From: Muscardinus avellanarius
Lineage: Eukaryota; Chordata; Mammalia; Rodentia; Gliridae
Reading direction: 5' to 3'
DNA length: 64,000 nucleotides
Assembly (NCBI GenBank): GCA_963383645.1
Contig: OY726569.1
Coordinates: forward strand, 79,341,211-79,405,210
Shown here: one piece after another, positions 31,241-43,070 of the stretch
How positions within the stretch are numbered: the first letter of the stretch is position 1
Layout: each line of letters begins with the position of its first letter
Position numbers and translations under genes: made by a program
Notes under the pieces: generated by a model
Told to the model about the DNA's origin: nothing
The model's input: only the letters and a program-made list of their open reading frames with translations
The model's database searches: none

Positions 31241-31695
31241 TCTCCTAGACCCTCCCCCACCTCAGGAGGCGCTGTGTGACTTAACCAAAAAAGCAGAAGT
31301 TGATCCTGCAGGATGGTACTTCATAAATGCTTAATGGCTTCAGCTGTTATGATCAGCCCTGGGGAGGAGGAGAGAGGTGGACCGGCTTATCCCCACCAAG
31401 CTTCAAGCTGATCAGCCAGAGAAGCTGGCCCAGAGGAGGAGGGGCTTCTGGGGTTACCTCTGCCCTCCAAGGGATGGAGCCGGCCTTGAAAAGCCCCTTT
31501 TTCACAGTGTGGGAGAAGATGGGCAAGAGGAAGGCAACCACGTCCACTGGGCCTCTTCTGTGCGCCAGGTACATAGGAGTTAATAGATATCCCCGGTTCA
31601 TAGACAATCAGTCAGTGAAGACGCCAGCCTCAAGCCCCACGGTCAAGGTGCGAAGTGGCACAGGAACGTCTGGGGCAGGGACAATGATGCTGGGG

Positions 31696-31702
<7 letters not shown>
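31241..31702. other. Unique intergenic DNA
   Basis: Nothing recognised beyond a faint MIR-like text near 31560-31640. Confidence 0.5.

Positions 31703-31753
<51 letters not shown>
31703..31753. repeat. (GT)n microsatellite
   Basis: About 50 nt of near-perfect repeat, not attached to a SINE. Confidence 0.95.
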
Positions 31754-31754
<1 letters not shown>

Positions 31755-31925
31755 GGGGATGGGGTGAGGGATCAAAATAAATATTGGATCTTCCTGGCTT
31801 GGGAATTCTGGCCATTCCTTCCCCCAGGGAGGCCCCTAAGTCTAGCTGAAAGGTTATGGGGGGGTGGGCATAGAACCAGGACCTGAGACTTCTTAGGGAC
31901 ACCCAGGCTATGACAAGTCTTGTGC

Positions 31926-32112
31926 AGTTGGGCATGGTGGCACATGCCTGTAATCCCAATACTTGGGAGGCTGAGACAGGAAGATCACGGGTTCAAGGCC
32001 AGCCTCAGCAACTTAGTGAGGCCCTCAGCAATTTATTGAGACCCTGTTTTAAACAAAAATTAAAATAGGGCTGAGGGACTTAGAATACCCTCTCAGTCCC
32101 TGTACCCCCTCA
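31926..32112 (+). repeat. B1-dID SINE with damaged ID arm
   Basis: Good head (GGGCATGGTGGCACATGCC). The ID arm has lost its box A region (GGGCTGAGGGACTTAGAATACC). Confidence 0.85.
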
Positions 32113-32933
32113 CATACACATACCTTGTACAGGAACTCCTCCAGGGAAGACGTCATGCCTGCTCTCTGGATGTTAGATGCAGGACACCCCTGAGCAGCTA
32201 GTGGGGTGCTGGGGTGCTGGTCCTCAGGGAGGGAGGAAGAAGCCCCTGCGCTCAGGACACTGTGTATAAGGCCACAGGTTCTGGGGAGGCAGCCAGTGTG
32301 GCCCCGAGGGCCTGAGCTCAGCACCCCAGAGCTGTGGCGGGGTTGGGAGGAAGTGGCTGGACTCTTGGCCTGGCAGGAGGGGCTGGCTCACCTGATCCTG
32401 AGAGCTGTGTGAGGGCCTCTGCTCACTCCTTGGGAATGACATCGTCTCCGTTATGTACCCGGAGGTCAGAGGAGCCGGAGCCGCTCGGCAGGTCATGAGT
32501 GGAGTCCTGTGGGTCTGGGTGGGACCTTGTGGGGCTGGATCTGTCCCACCTAATGTCATCCTGTGGAACTTGCCCTGGTCAGTTTTCATGCACCTTGGAG
32601 GGAGGACATCAGCATGGACAGAGCCACAGAACCTGCCAGCCTGGCTGACTCAGTAGTGCCTAGCGCTAGAGGGCTCCGGGCAGGCTGGCCTGGGCTGAGG
32701 ACCTGGGAGGAGGACACTGGGCCTCTGAGGGCCTTCGCCCCTCAGCCTGCCCAGTGCCAGCCCAGGCCCAGTGCCAGGGACACCGGGATGACAATGGCCC
32801 GTGAGCAGCTTCTGGTTCAGAGGTAAAGGCCTAATTTTGTCGGTTATTTGTTTTGTTTTAATGGCACTGCAGTTGGATGTGAAAGGTGGAGTGTTCTAGA
32901 GACTTCAGTGAAGGTCCACAGAGGACCTGGCCT
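32113..32933. other. Unique intergenic DNA
   Basis: GC-rich. The frames on either strand are short, overlapping and without a domain. Confidence 0.5.
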
Positions 32934-32950
32934 TGTCAAGAGAGGTTTTA

Positions 32951-33152
32951 TTTTATTTATTTATTTTTTGGTGGTACTGGGGTTCCTGGAAGCCCTTCTA
33001 CCTCTGGACTACACTCCCAGACCTATTTTATATTTTTTATTTATTTGGAAACAGGGTCTCCTAAGCCAGCGAGGCTGACTACGAACCTATGCAATCCTCC
33101 CGTCTCCGCCTCCCAAGCGCGGGGATTACAAGCGTGCGCCACCACGCCCGGC
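32951..33152 (-). repeat. B1-dID SINE, short-middle subfamily, 17-bp duplication
   Basis: TGTCAAGAGAGGTTTTA at 32934-32950 and 33153-33169, both perfect. This points to a fairly recent insertion. A short ID-like stub (GCTTGCATAGCATC) follows near 33170-33210. Confidence 0.96.
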
Positions 33153-33210
33153 TGTCAAGAGAGGTTTTAGCTGGGGAGCACAATGCTTGCATAGCATCTA
33201 CTGGATGAAC

Positions 33211-35652
33211 TGGAGCCCACGGGGACATAGAAAGAGAGCTGTGGCCAAGGAGAGCAGCTTGAGGAGGCACAGGTTATTTGAGGGGCACTGGGGACTCTTG
33301 GGCTGGATCGTGTGCAGGGTGCAGGACGGGCTGCTTCTGGAGATGAGGCAGGAAGGGAAGGCTGGGTCCGATTGTGAAGAGCTTGAAGGCCACGCTGAGA
33401 ATTCATAGTTCATGCCACAGGCTTCAGGGAGCCATCGCAGGTTCCTGAGCAGGGGTGAGACATGGCCAAACGGATATTTTAGAGAAATAATTGGGGGCAG
33501 GTGGAGGGCTGGTACATAGGTAGGAAGATCAAATCTGTGGTTAATGCAGAGCTAAGAGTGGCCTGAATCAGGACATTAACTGCGGAAGAGATGGGACGGG
33601 ACCCAGTGTCAACCTGGTAAGAGTTTATTTCTCAGCCTTCTTTGGAACTGACAAAGTTCTGGCCAATTTGTGCCCATTAGGACTTCTTAGGGTTATAAGT
33701 GGAAGTGTTGGGTTTGACCTCTGGGAAGTATCCTTTGACCTCTGGGAAGTAGCCAGAAAGAATCTTATTTCTTCCCTTTCTGCCTAGCTTTGCCTGGAAC
33801 TCAAACATGATGGTAGGAACTCTTGCAGTTATCTTGGGCCATGAGAATGAGTTGGAAAGAAATCAAATTGGTGAAAAATTTGTGAAGTCGCCATACCTAC
33901 CCTGGTTTTCGTACATTCAGAATTATTCCTTGTGAAAAGGAAATAAACGTCTACGCTGCTTACTCCACTGTAATTTGGGGGTTTTCTGTTAAAACGTACT
34001 GTCACACATTTTTTGCCTACCAAAGGTGAGAAAATTAGTTCCTCAGGTCCCTGTGAGTTTCATAGAAAACAGTCTGCATTCTCCCATGGCTTATCCTGAA
34101 GAGTGAGTCATATCACTGTTTCCTGGGAGGAATTAGGGCTCTCCCATTCCCTCCCAGTTCTAAGTGGAGACGAGGAGGCCACTGTCAGGGATACAGATGT
34201 GGCCGAGCTGAGCTGGACCAGCCTCCCCAGACGCATTCTCCTTCCCAGTTCTCATCTTCTCCCAGAGAGCACAGGAAGGAAACTGTTGGGGGCAAGAGGT
34301 GCCGAGGGGAGCCAGATTAGTTCCTCTAGCGGTTGGATTCCCAGGGGTGGAGGAGCCAGAGAGTCTAGCAGACAGACAGTGGATCTCCAGCTGGCCCCAC
34401 GGGTCCCTGGCTCTTCCATGAGTCAAAGAACACTTGGCTGCTTCGCTCGAGATCCTCCTCTGCCTCTGGCTCCCCTCATCTGGGAGAGCGGGGGCCTGGA
34501 GTCTGCAGTCCCAGAGGACCCGGGGGGCTCCCCGCTTAGGGTGTCAAGAGGCGCGGGTAGAGGGCGTGGGTGGGAATGGAGGTGGAATTGGGTCAGCATC
34601 GGCAAACTCACTTTCACTTCATTGTCCAGCATGAGGTCCAGGTCAGGGGAGCTACGGGGAGCCCAGTTCTCCCAAAGGATGAGTCGAATACTCCAGATGA
34701 CGCCACAGACCTGAATCACTTCCGTGTCCCTCTTCCAGGAACACACAGGGTTTCCCTGGCATCCGCATCCACCGAGGCTGCCTGCAGGCCCCATGCACAC
34801 ACAGGTGGGCATTTGATCTTACCAACAGACCCAAGGAGTTGACAGCCACCCCACCTTAGCGTAGAGCCTAATACGGCACAGATAGGTTAAGTAATTCACC
34901 TCGGGGTTTCCCAGGCAGTAACTAGAACACTAATCATGTGACGCCAAAGGCCAGGCTTTTTGTAACTAGGCATTGCTGGGAAGCCCTAGGGATAGGGGAA
35001 GGCTGCTGCTGAGGCCACAGACAGACGTTTCCAGGTGGCTTCAGATCTAGATGAGATGGAGGAGGCGCCAGCCATCCCTCCCTCTGCCTCTCCTCCCCTC
35101 TCACCACCTCTTCCCCTCTGGCTTCCAGCACTTCCGACTGTCTGCACCGGAAAGGTCTAGAGCCACGGTGGACTTGTGATTCAACCAATAGTTGTATTAA
35201 TAATCCCTTATGGTGGTGTCTGGATTTGTAAGCCTTTCCGCATACTCTGGGCTCTGAAAACTCTGCTGCGGGGCAAGGGAAGGTGAGAGCAGAGACTTAG
35301 AGCCCACACATCCAGAGGGCGGGGGCAGGGCCAGGGCCATTTGTGTTGGGGGAGCCTGGCCTTAGGCCTCCAGCCTTTTTGCCCTTTGCAATGATGTCCA
35401 CCCTGTTTGGGGGAAATTCTGAGGCCTAAGATCTACTCTCAATCCTTGAGCTCAACACTCAGAAAGAAACAACAGAAAGAAAAGCTGGGAATCACCCCTG
35501 AGACACAGGCCAGTAAACCAGGGATGAAGGGTCTCTCTAGGTGTCACTCCCCCCGGGGGTGCCTGCATCTCTCCAGAGACCAAAAATTATTTAATAATCA
35601 TTCGTGATACTCTCCAGACCCGAATCCTTCCAACACTGTGGTTTGCTTAGTT
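33211..35652. other. Unique or very old intergenic DNA
   Basis: A 21-bp tandem pair at 33713-33754 (TTTGACCTCTGGGAAGTAKCC, K at one site). 33780-34020 resembles an unassigned old repeat. 34870-34930 is MIR-like. The 203-codon frame at 34103-34714 has no recognisable domain. Confidence 0.4.
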
Positions 35653-35833
35653 TGACTGTGTGTGTGTGCGTGCGCGTGCGTGTGTGCATGTGACTGTGGT
35701 TTTTTTGTTTGTTTGTAGCACTGAGTATTGAACCTCAAGCTCTTTTTTTATTATTTATTTTGAAACAGGGTCTCTCTTGCTAAGTTGCTGAGAGCCTCAC
35801 TAGGTTACAGGCATGAGCCACCACTCCTGGCTC
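35653..35833 (-). repeat. (GT)n/(GC) tract and degraded B1-dID SINE
   Basis: 35653-35698 alternates GTGTGCGTGCGC. 35699-35833 is a shortened reversed SINE (GAGTATTGAACCTCAAGC ... CCACCACTCCTGGC). Confidence 0.8.
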
Positions 35834-36146
35834 ACACATATCTTCAAAGGAAACTCTGTGTCACCACCTTAAATAGAAAGGCAACTTGTGGAAATCTTGG
35901 TGATTACAGCTGGCTGTTGCCAGTGAAGACTCTTAGCCTGAGGCCTGCTCTCTTTTTGTTAAAAAGGAAAGTTAGCAAGTGTTAGGGAAGTGTTAGAGAC
36001 ATGGCCCCCACCTCAGGCTGTCTCTTTGACTCATGAGAAGGATGGAAAGAGGACTGGAAAGGAGACAGTTTTCTCACTCCATGATTCAGTGTTATTAAAA
36101 ACTATGTTTGGGTTCAACTAAAATGATCTCCAATGCTCCTGTTTTA

Positions 36147-36470
36147 GTATGCTTTCTCTCACCATCCCAGAATACCTGAAATTGGGTGACTTATGAAGAG
36201 AAAAAATGGACTTTGGCTCCCAGTTCTAGAGGCCAGGAAGTCCGGGGGCGCAGTGTCTGTCACACGTGAGGAGGCAGAAGGTTCAGGGAGGGCGAGGGGA
36301 AGAGCTGACGCCAGGACGGCCTCGCTTCCTAGCCTTGGCTGTCAAGGACCCCCGCGACCATCCAAGGACCCCTGTGACCCACACTCCTCCTAAAAGTCCC
36401 ACCACCTCTCAACATTGTTGCCTTGGAGACTGGAGTTTTGGAGGGCACAAACCACATTGGAGCTAGTGAC
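36147..36470 (-). mobile_element. MaLR-type LTR fragment (old endogenous retrovirus-like repeat)
   Basis: The reading order CCCAGTTCTAGAGGCCAGGA, GAGGAGGCAGAAGG, CCACCACCTCTCAACATTG, TTTTGGAGGGCACAAACC is that of an antisense MST/MLT1-like LTR. It is non-coding and old, with no internal region attached. The subfamily is not settled. Confidence 0.55.
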
Positions 36471-36911
36471 TCCTAAAACATCTCATGGATGAACCAGTGG
36501 CATTGGAAAACAAACACTTCCAGCCCATGGTCAGGGCAGGTGCGATGTGGGGGAACAGAATTGTAGCTGGCAAGCCGCTGAGGGCGACTGTAAGTGATGC
36601 TGGAGGGTCATATGTTTGGATGCTTCAATTAGTTTAAATACAGCTTGGGTTAGCATCATTGGTGGTTACTACGGTTACTGCGTAGCTACGGTTCCATGAA
36701 AAAACGTCCTACTTAATGTATCACTTTTCCTTTCAAGCATACATCAACAGGTCTAGATGAGTGGAAGAGGAGAATAACTATTGACAGAGCTGGGCTTAAA
36801 TGAAATGACTGTTATGTGATGCCTCAGTTTCCCTTTGAGCCTCTTGTCTCTCAACCCATCCCACTAGAGTCTACCTTATTGATCTGGTTATGTTATGAAT
36901 GATTTATAATT
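36471..36911. other. Unassigned A/T-balanced stretch
   Basis: No repeat or gene recognised. Confidence 0.5.
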
Positions 36912-37197
36912 ATTATTTTGTAGTACGAGGGATTGAACCCAGAGGCATTCTCTGAGCTATTTCCCAGTCCTATTTTATTTTATTTTATTGCAGTACTGGG
37001 ATGGAACCCAGGGGCACTCTACCTCTGAGCTACACCCCCAGACCTATTTTTTTTTAATCTTTATTTTGAAACAGGGTCTCACTGAATTGTGAAGGGCTTC
37101 ACTAAGTAGCTGAGGCTGTCCACGAACCACGATTCTCCTGTCTTAGCCACAAGAATGCTGGGATTACAAGCGTGTGCCAACATACCTGACTCCTGTT

Positions 37198-37252
<55 letters not shown>

Positions 37253-37592
37253 TTTTGTGAGTCTGGGGATAGAACCCAGAAGCATTTGACCTCCGAACTA
37301 CACCCCCTGCCCAATTTTATATTCTTTATTTTGAAACAGGGTCTCACTGAGTTGCAGAGGGCCTCAGTAAGTAGCTGATTCTGTCCGCAAACCGCGATCC
37401 TCTGGTCTCGGCCTCCCAAATGCTGGGATTACAAGCATGTGCCACCACGCCCAGATTTCCTATTTTATTTTTTATCTAAAAAGAGGGTCTCACTGAGTTG
37501 CTGAAAGCCTTGCTAAGTTGCCAAGGCTGGCTTTGATGCTCCTGTCTCAGCCTCCCAGGTGCTGGGATTACAGACATGTCCATCATGCTCAG
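36912..37592 (-). repeat. One B1-dID SINE split by two others
   Basis: The outer copy's ID arm is at 36912-36985 and its middle and head at 37456-37592. Between them lie a copy at 36986-37193, a (TTTA)n run at 37195-37256 and a second copy at 37257-37455. CCTATTTTATTTT occurs at the split on both sides. Confidence 0.85.
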
Positions 37593-37670
37593 TTGCTTTG
37601 TGCCATTTTATCTCTGAAAAAGAACAAAAAGGAAGGGTAGACTTTTCGACTTTGGCAACTTGCAAATATT

Positions 37671-37870
37671 TGTTTGTTTTTGTACTGATGATTGAACTCA
37701 GAGGCATTCTACCTCTGAGTTACACCCCCAACCCTTTTTATTTTGAAGCAGGGTCTCAGTAAGTTGCTGGAAGACTAGCTAAATTACTGAGGCTAGCCTT
37801 GAACCTACGATGCTCCTGTCTCAACCTCCCAAGTACTGAGATTACAGGTGTGTGCTCCACTACATCTGGC
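37671..37870 (-). repeat. B1-dID SINE
   Basis: Diverged reversed copy, GATTGAACTCAGAGGC to CTCCACTACATCTGGC. Confidence 0.88.
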
Positions 37871-37905
37871 TGTACTTGGTTGCAGAGACATGCACCACCA
37901 TGACA

Positions 37906-37910
<5 letters not shown>

Positions 37911-37937
<27 letters not shown>

Positions 37938-38134
37938 TGGGCACTGGTGATTGAACCTACGGGCATTTTACCTCTGAGTTATATTCCCAGACCTATTTTA
38001 TTTTTTATTTGGAAATAGAGTCTCGTTAAGTTTCTGAGAGCCTCACTACATTGCTGAGGCTGACCTCAAACCTGTGATCCTCCTGTTTTAGCTTCCCAAG
38101 TACTGAGATTATAGACATGTGCCACAAGGCCTGT
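37911..38134 (-). repeat. B1-dID SINE with T28 start
   Basis: A long T-run, then GCACTGGTGATTGAACC; head end degraded (GCCACAAGGCCTG). Confidence 0.88.
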
Positions 38135-38737
38135 TTTACAAAGAGCTTTTTAAGCATTCGGAGTTATCAGCCCAGTGAAGCAAATAAGACAGTATTTCTA
38201 TCATGACTTAAGAACCTCTGCACTAGTCAAGGGTTGCAGGGACCACCCAAGGTCACCCAGCAGGCCACCCCATAGAGTCCTGAGCAAATGCTGGAGCACC
38301 CTCGCTGAGCCACCCCATCCTCAAGGAGAAGGCAGTGTCCACATCCTAACAGAAACTGTCCTTCGTTGCAGCAAAACCTGGACGCGGGAGGTTAGTGCTA
38401 GAAGATCTTTGGCACAAGGCAGCCTGGGCGTGTAAACTGCACCCTCAAAACTGGGTCTCACATTCTCTTGAACACCTATTTCTGATCCTGCTGCTGCCAC
38501 CCTGTTGGTCCCAGGGACTCCTCAGAGGAAATTCAAAAGAAAACAAACATACAAGGAGTAGAAATGGACTGTGGTGCAGGGCCTCCGGTGTCAAAGGGTT
38601 GGGCCTCAGTTCCTGGCTTGCGTGGGCCTCTGCATGGACAACCCGCTGGCTGGAAATCCCTTCTCCACACTGCAACTTCTTCACGGCCAGGTCAAGAAAG
38701 CCCTGTCCCAGGACCTTCCATCTCAGCGCAGACCTTT
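38135..38737. other. Unique intergenic DNA
   Basis: Nothing recognised. Confidence 0.5.
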
Positions 38738-38942
38738 AGCCGGGTGTGGTGGTACTTGAGAGGCTGAGACATGAAGATCACAGGTTCGAGGACAGTCTCA
38801 GTAATGTAGTAAGACTCTCACTAAACTAGCAAGACTCTGTTTCAAAACAAAAAATAAAAAATAAAAAAGGCTGGGAGTGTAGCTTGGAGGTAGAATGTCC
38901 CTGGGTTCAATCTCTAGTACCGAATAAATAAATACAGACAGA
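38738..38942 (+). repeat. B1-dID SINE, head with internal deletion
   Basis: AGCCGGGTGTGGTGG runs straight into TACTTGAGAGGCTGAG, losing the TGTAATCCCAG segment; ID arm complete. Confidence 0.88.
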
Positions 38943-39079
38943 CTTTTGGGTTCCATCCCAGACCTATTGAATGGGAAGCTGCATTTTAACAAGACACCCC
39001 AGGAAATTCTTGTGCATGTTGAAGTTTGAGAGTGATGCTATTTGATGTGATTTTTAATGACCCAGGGAATACTTACCAC

Positions 39080-39300
39080 TACATGGTTGAATTTTTCTTT
39101 AAAACCCACCCATATTTGGGCATTTAGGTTATATCTAATATCTTCCCCATTATTAACAATTCTGTGACAAGTATCTTTATACCTACTTGTTCCTCGTGTC
39201 CTTCAAGTTCTTAGAAGTGGAATTTCTGGGTTAAAGTATTTTGATGCTTGTCACATTGCCCTACAAATAGCTTGTCCAGTTTACAATGTCTACCAATGGG
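39080..39300 (-). mobile_element. Old L1 3' end
   Basis: Antisense L1 text in the usual order: GGGCATTTAGGTTATATCTAA, then GTGACAAGTATCTTTATACC, then TAGAAGTGGAATTTCTGGGTTA. 5' truncated. Confidence 0.6.
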
Positions 39301-39385
39301 ATGGGGTTGGAGATGTGGCTTAGTGGTGGTGCGATTGCCTAGCATGTAGGAGACCCTGTGTTCCAACCCCAGCACTGCAAAAGCA
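39301..39385 (+). repeat. Solo ID element
   Basis: GGGGTTGGAGATGTGGCTTAG, TTGCCTAGCATG and CCAACCCCAGCACTGC, then an A-rich tail. It sits directly behind the L1 piece. Confidence 0.9.
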
Positions 39386-40479
39386 AACAAGCCAAAAAAA
39401 TAAAAAACAAAAAAGTGATAAAATCCCTACACCCGGCCGATCCCTGGCATTACTGTTCTCTGACATCTTTGCCGATCTGATGCATGAAAGTGGGTCTCAG
39501 GGCTGGCTGTCAACACACTTCCCTGATTACAGCGTTTCACCCTGTGAGGATCGGCCATTGCATAGGTTCTGGCTGTGTGTCCGCCAGAGTCTTTTAAGCC
39601 CCAAGCCCACCAAGACAGTGAGTGATGCTGCCAGGGAGGGGTGCGGGAGGGTGGCCCGAGCCCAGCCCTGTGTAGAGTCCTGTGCACAGGACACTTGCAT
39701 TGCCACCTGGCCGAGGCACAGTGAACTCGGGCCAAGACTCAGACTGAGCCTTGTGCTGTGTCCAGACCCCAGACAAGTGCCTGGCTCAGGCCCCGCCTCC
39801 TGGCTGCCACCCAGGATGGAGCTTGCAGGCCGAGTGGGGTGCCCTATGGCTCTCCAGGCCAGCAGGCAAGCCAGCCAGGTGCGCTGGGGAGCCGGCAGTG
39901 AGGACAATTCAGGGAAGTGACCCTGCTCTGTCTCTGAGCTCCTGCCCGACAGGCATTGCGAGCCATCCACTGGCCACTGTCACTAAAGCTGTTGACTGCG
40001 GTAGCAGGAAGCGGGGTGCTTACTCAGCCCCCCAATGGACACAGACAAGCTTGCCACCTCCCTCTGCACAGCCTTCCTCCAGGCCCAGCCAGCAGCTGGG
40101 GGAAGCAGTGTGTGGGGAGGAAACAGGAGGGAGCACCCGCACATCCCCGGGAGGCCACACCTGCGCCTGCCGGCCTCCCACCTGTTGCTCAACTGGGCAC
40201 CAGGCCGCCTGGGGCCTCGGTTCAGGGTGAGGACGTGGGGCGCGGGGCGGGCAGGCGGGCTTGGGGTAGGACCCGGCTTTGCCATCTCTCCAGCCGACCA
40301 CCTCGTGGGCCTCACTCCACCCGATCCATCCCCAGCCAATCCCCGCGGCCACTGGGACTCCACACATTATTATCTCCCTTTGGTAAACAAGGAAATCACA
40401 GGTCAGAAAATAAGAGTGATAATGGCCCAACCCAGAGAGTACAACCTGTGGAGGCCAGGACCTCTGTTCCTGCACGTCA

Positions 40480-40650
40480 CACACGTTAACTTATTTAAGT
40501 CTCACAGGAATGGTAGGTACACGAGTAGCCCAAATCCCCCCCCATTTGCCCATATGCGGAAAGCGAGGCCCAGAAAGGTGAAGGCACTTGTTCTAGGTGG
40601 CACAGTCTGTGAGGGACAGCTTCAGTGCCTGACCCCAAGCCCACCCCACC
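40480..40650 (+). repeat. MIR
   Basis: TTAACTTATTTAAGTCTCAC, then CATTTGCCCATATGCGGAAA and CTAGGTGGCACAGTCTGTG follow the MIR core order. Confidence 0.75.
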
Positions 40651-40700
40651 AGGTGACCCTTCCCGAGCAGCGGGGCAGAGAGGAGGCCCCTCTGTCCTCA

Positions 40701-41978
40701 TTAGGTTACCTCCGCCCTGTCCACCTGTCCCTCAAGGGGCACCCCAGTTGTGCCCTGACATGGCGGCTCAGCATGAGTTCCCACACTGGGCCTCTCAGTC
40801 TCTTCTGCGTCCACCCCTCTGACCAGGTGTCCTCGGGTCAGTGTCTCAGTGCATGTCTCTCCTGCACATTGCCACCCTGACGCTGGGTTTCTCTGGCTCT
40901 TTCTGGGAGGCACAGGGGCCAAGAGGGCACTTGTGTGGAACGTGGCCGAAGCTCCACCAGCGCGGTTTCTGTGGGTTCCTCCACGGTGCCGCCCTGGCCC
41001 TGGGCAGCAGAAGAGCGACTCCCAGCTGGGAGTGGAATGGACAAAGTGGAGGGTTAGGGAGGACAGGCGGGCTCCATGCAGGGCCAGGGCAGCAGGCTGC
41101 AGTCTGGAGGGTGCCAGGGGCCTGCTCTCTGGCTCCGCCAGCTCAGCCTCCCCTTGCTTCCTCCTCCTGGTGGTGGCCCGGGCTGGCCCTCCATAGCAGC
41201 TGCTGATGCAAGCTGTTGGCAAGGAGGATGGAGGGCGGGGAGGGGAAAGGACTTGTTCTTGGAGAGAGGGTCTCTGTGCTTCAAGTCTATAGACAGGGCA
41301 CCTGGTTCCCGCCAGATTCTGTTTCTTCTGAAACAAGTGGGGCTCGGGCCAGGTCTGCGGGCCTTTTGGGATCAGGGTGGAGTCCTGTCCCCAGCTGTCA
41401 TGGCAACCGCATCTCTTTAGGACTGCCCAGAAAGGCTGGGAGCCCACAGTTCGGGGTGCCAGGGGCTCAGAAGTATGTGGCAACGGGCAAGGACATGGCT
41501 TGCCAGGAGGAACTGGACAGGGTAAGCAAGTCCCAGAAAGGGGCCCATCTTTGGCCCAGCCGCTTCTTTCTAGCCCTTGCCTTTCCCGGCAGCGTCTCCC
41601 GGGTCTGGAGACACTAACTAAGTTGGGCTTCAGCCAAGCTGGCTGGCCTCCAGGTGGATTTGGGACAGACAGCTGGGATGTGGTGTTTCCCGCTCTGAAG
41701 AGATGGGGGCTGGAGATGGGGCTACGCCGGAGCTGGAGCCTCAGCTCCTCACCCTCACAGGACGGTGGGGTCGGGCTGGCCGGAAAGTCTTTGGTTGGGG
41801 GTTCCCATGGAGGGCGTGTGTCAAAGGATAAGGGCCCGGTGGCCCCACACCCCCATCTGTTCCCTTTCTGGGTGGGGAAGCAAATGTCTGGGGCCCCTGA
41901 GACCTGAGTGGGTCCCTCTGGTGGTCCAGCCCGGGGGCCTTGGAACCCCCTGTATCTTGCCCCGTGGCTCTCACTCAC
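40701..41978 (-). other. 425-codon open frame of unknown status
   Basis: The longest open frame in the window. Its translation is rich in P, S, G and R, with no signal peptide, membrane segment, repeat or family motif that I recognise. The opposite strand is also open over long stretches (40035-40880, 41377-41907), which fits a stop-poor, GC-rich composition. I cannot say it is coding; translated noncoding DNA is more likely. Confidence 0.15.
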
Positions 41979-42714
41979 TCAGGACAACAGCATCTCTCCT
42001 CCTCGGGTTCAGGCCAGCAGGGCCCAGAGAGGCATGGGGCCTGTTCACGGCCTCTTTTCTGCATCTCCCCAGGGACTTTGTCATAGCTGCCTGGAGTCCT
42101 CGGTTCTGGCACAGACACAGTGTTCAGCTCCTCAGGACAACCTGTGCTTGGCTCCTCAGGGCATCCGCAGATGAGTAACAGTCCCCCCACACAGCTGCCA
42201 GGTTCAGCTTGGGTCATTCTCCTGTCCCTCCTCATCCAGGCACCTATGCTCCATCCGAGGCCCACATCCTCTGCTCCTCTGCACGGCTCCAGGCACAGCT
42301 GTTCAGCCGCTCTGGGCTCCCACAGCCCAAAGAGCTTGGCAGGCACTGTGTGACTGAACTTCCCAAAGGGCCATTCGGATTCTGACAGTCTCCTGCTCTT
42401 AAATGTCGTGTGGCTTTCACTGCAAAGGCCTTTGTGGACTCTGTGCCTCCCCATCATGGCTGTCCCTCCAGGGCCTTGCACCTCAATCATGTCTGCTGCC
42501 AAACTAGGCTTGCCCTCTCTGACGTCCAGCTCAGGAGGTCCGCTCCTGCCACACGACTACCACCACGTTCACCTACTAGAACTCTCCCCACTGCATGGCC
42601 TGGGGTGTCCTGGTGCTCCAGAGGCTGAGCAGAATCCCCTGGGGGCCCAGCCAGAGCCTAGCCTGACCTGCACCCCACTGCCTCCTCTCCTCCTCCACCT
42701 CCACAGTCAGTGGC

Positions 42715-42889
42715 TTTTGTGTGTGTGGTCCTGGGAACTGAACCCAGGAGGTGATACCTCTGAACCACACCCCTAGTGCTCTCCTTTTTTTTTTTTTTTT
42801 TTTTTTTTTGGTACTGAGGATTGAACCCAGAGGCATTTTATCTTTAAGTTATACCCCAGTCCTATTTTATTTTATTTTATTTTTTTCAC
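42715..42889 (-). repeat. ID stub and partial B1-dID SINE
   Basis: 42715-42783 is a reversed ID end (CCTGGGAACTGAACCCAGG). A T-run and a second reversed ID arm follow to 42889, without a head. Confidence 0.75.
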
Positions 42890-42894
42890 TGCTA

Positions 42895-43070
42895 CTTGTT
42901 ATTTATTATCTATCTTTTTAAATTTATTTTATTGGTGCATTGTAATCATACATCACATTGGAATATAAGACTTGAGAGGATATACAAGCACACATCATCC
43001 AATTAGCCCTCATCCAGCCCCCATCCCATTCCCTCCCCCCACCTCGATCCCATGCTTGTTTGGTGATTAA
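42895..43070 (-). mobile_element. L1 3' UTR fragment
   Basis: ATTGGTGCATTGTAATCATA recurs almost exactly in the longer L1 copy at 57240 onward, in the same orientation. Confidence 0.65.

Larger units (their letters stand above)
39386..42714. other. GC-rich unique block, gene status unknown
   Basis: Almost free of SINEs for 3.3 kb, with one MIR at 40480-40650. Several frames on both strands stay open for 120-425 codons. No promoter, splice pattern or domain was found that would make a gene. Confidence 0.5.

Noticed and set aside
34103..34714. 203-codon plus-strand frame
   Set aside because: No recognisable domain, no neighbours, and composition like translated noncoding DNA.
40035..40880. 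281-codon plus-strand frame
   Set aside because: It runs through a MIR (40480-40650) and overlaps the minus-strand 425-codon frame, so at least one must be spurious. No family match.
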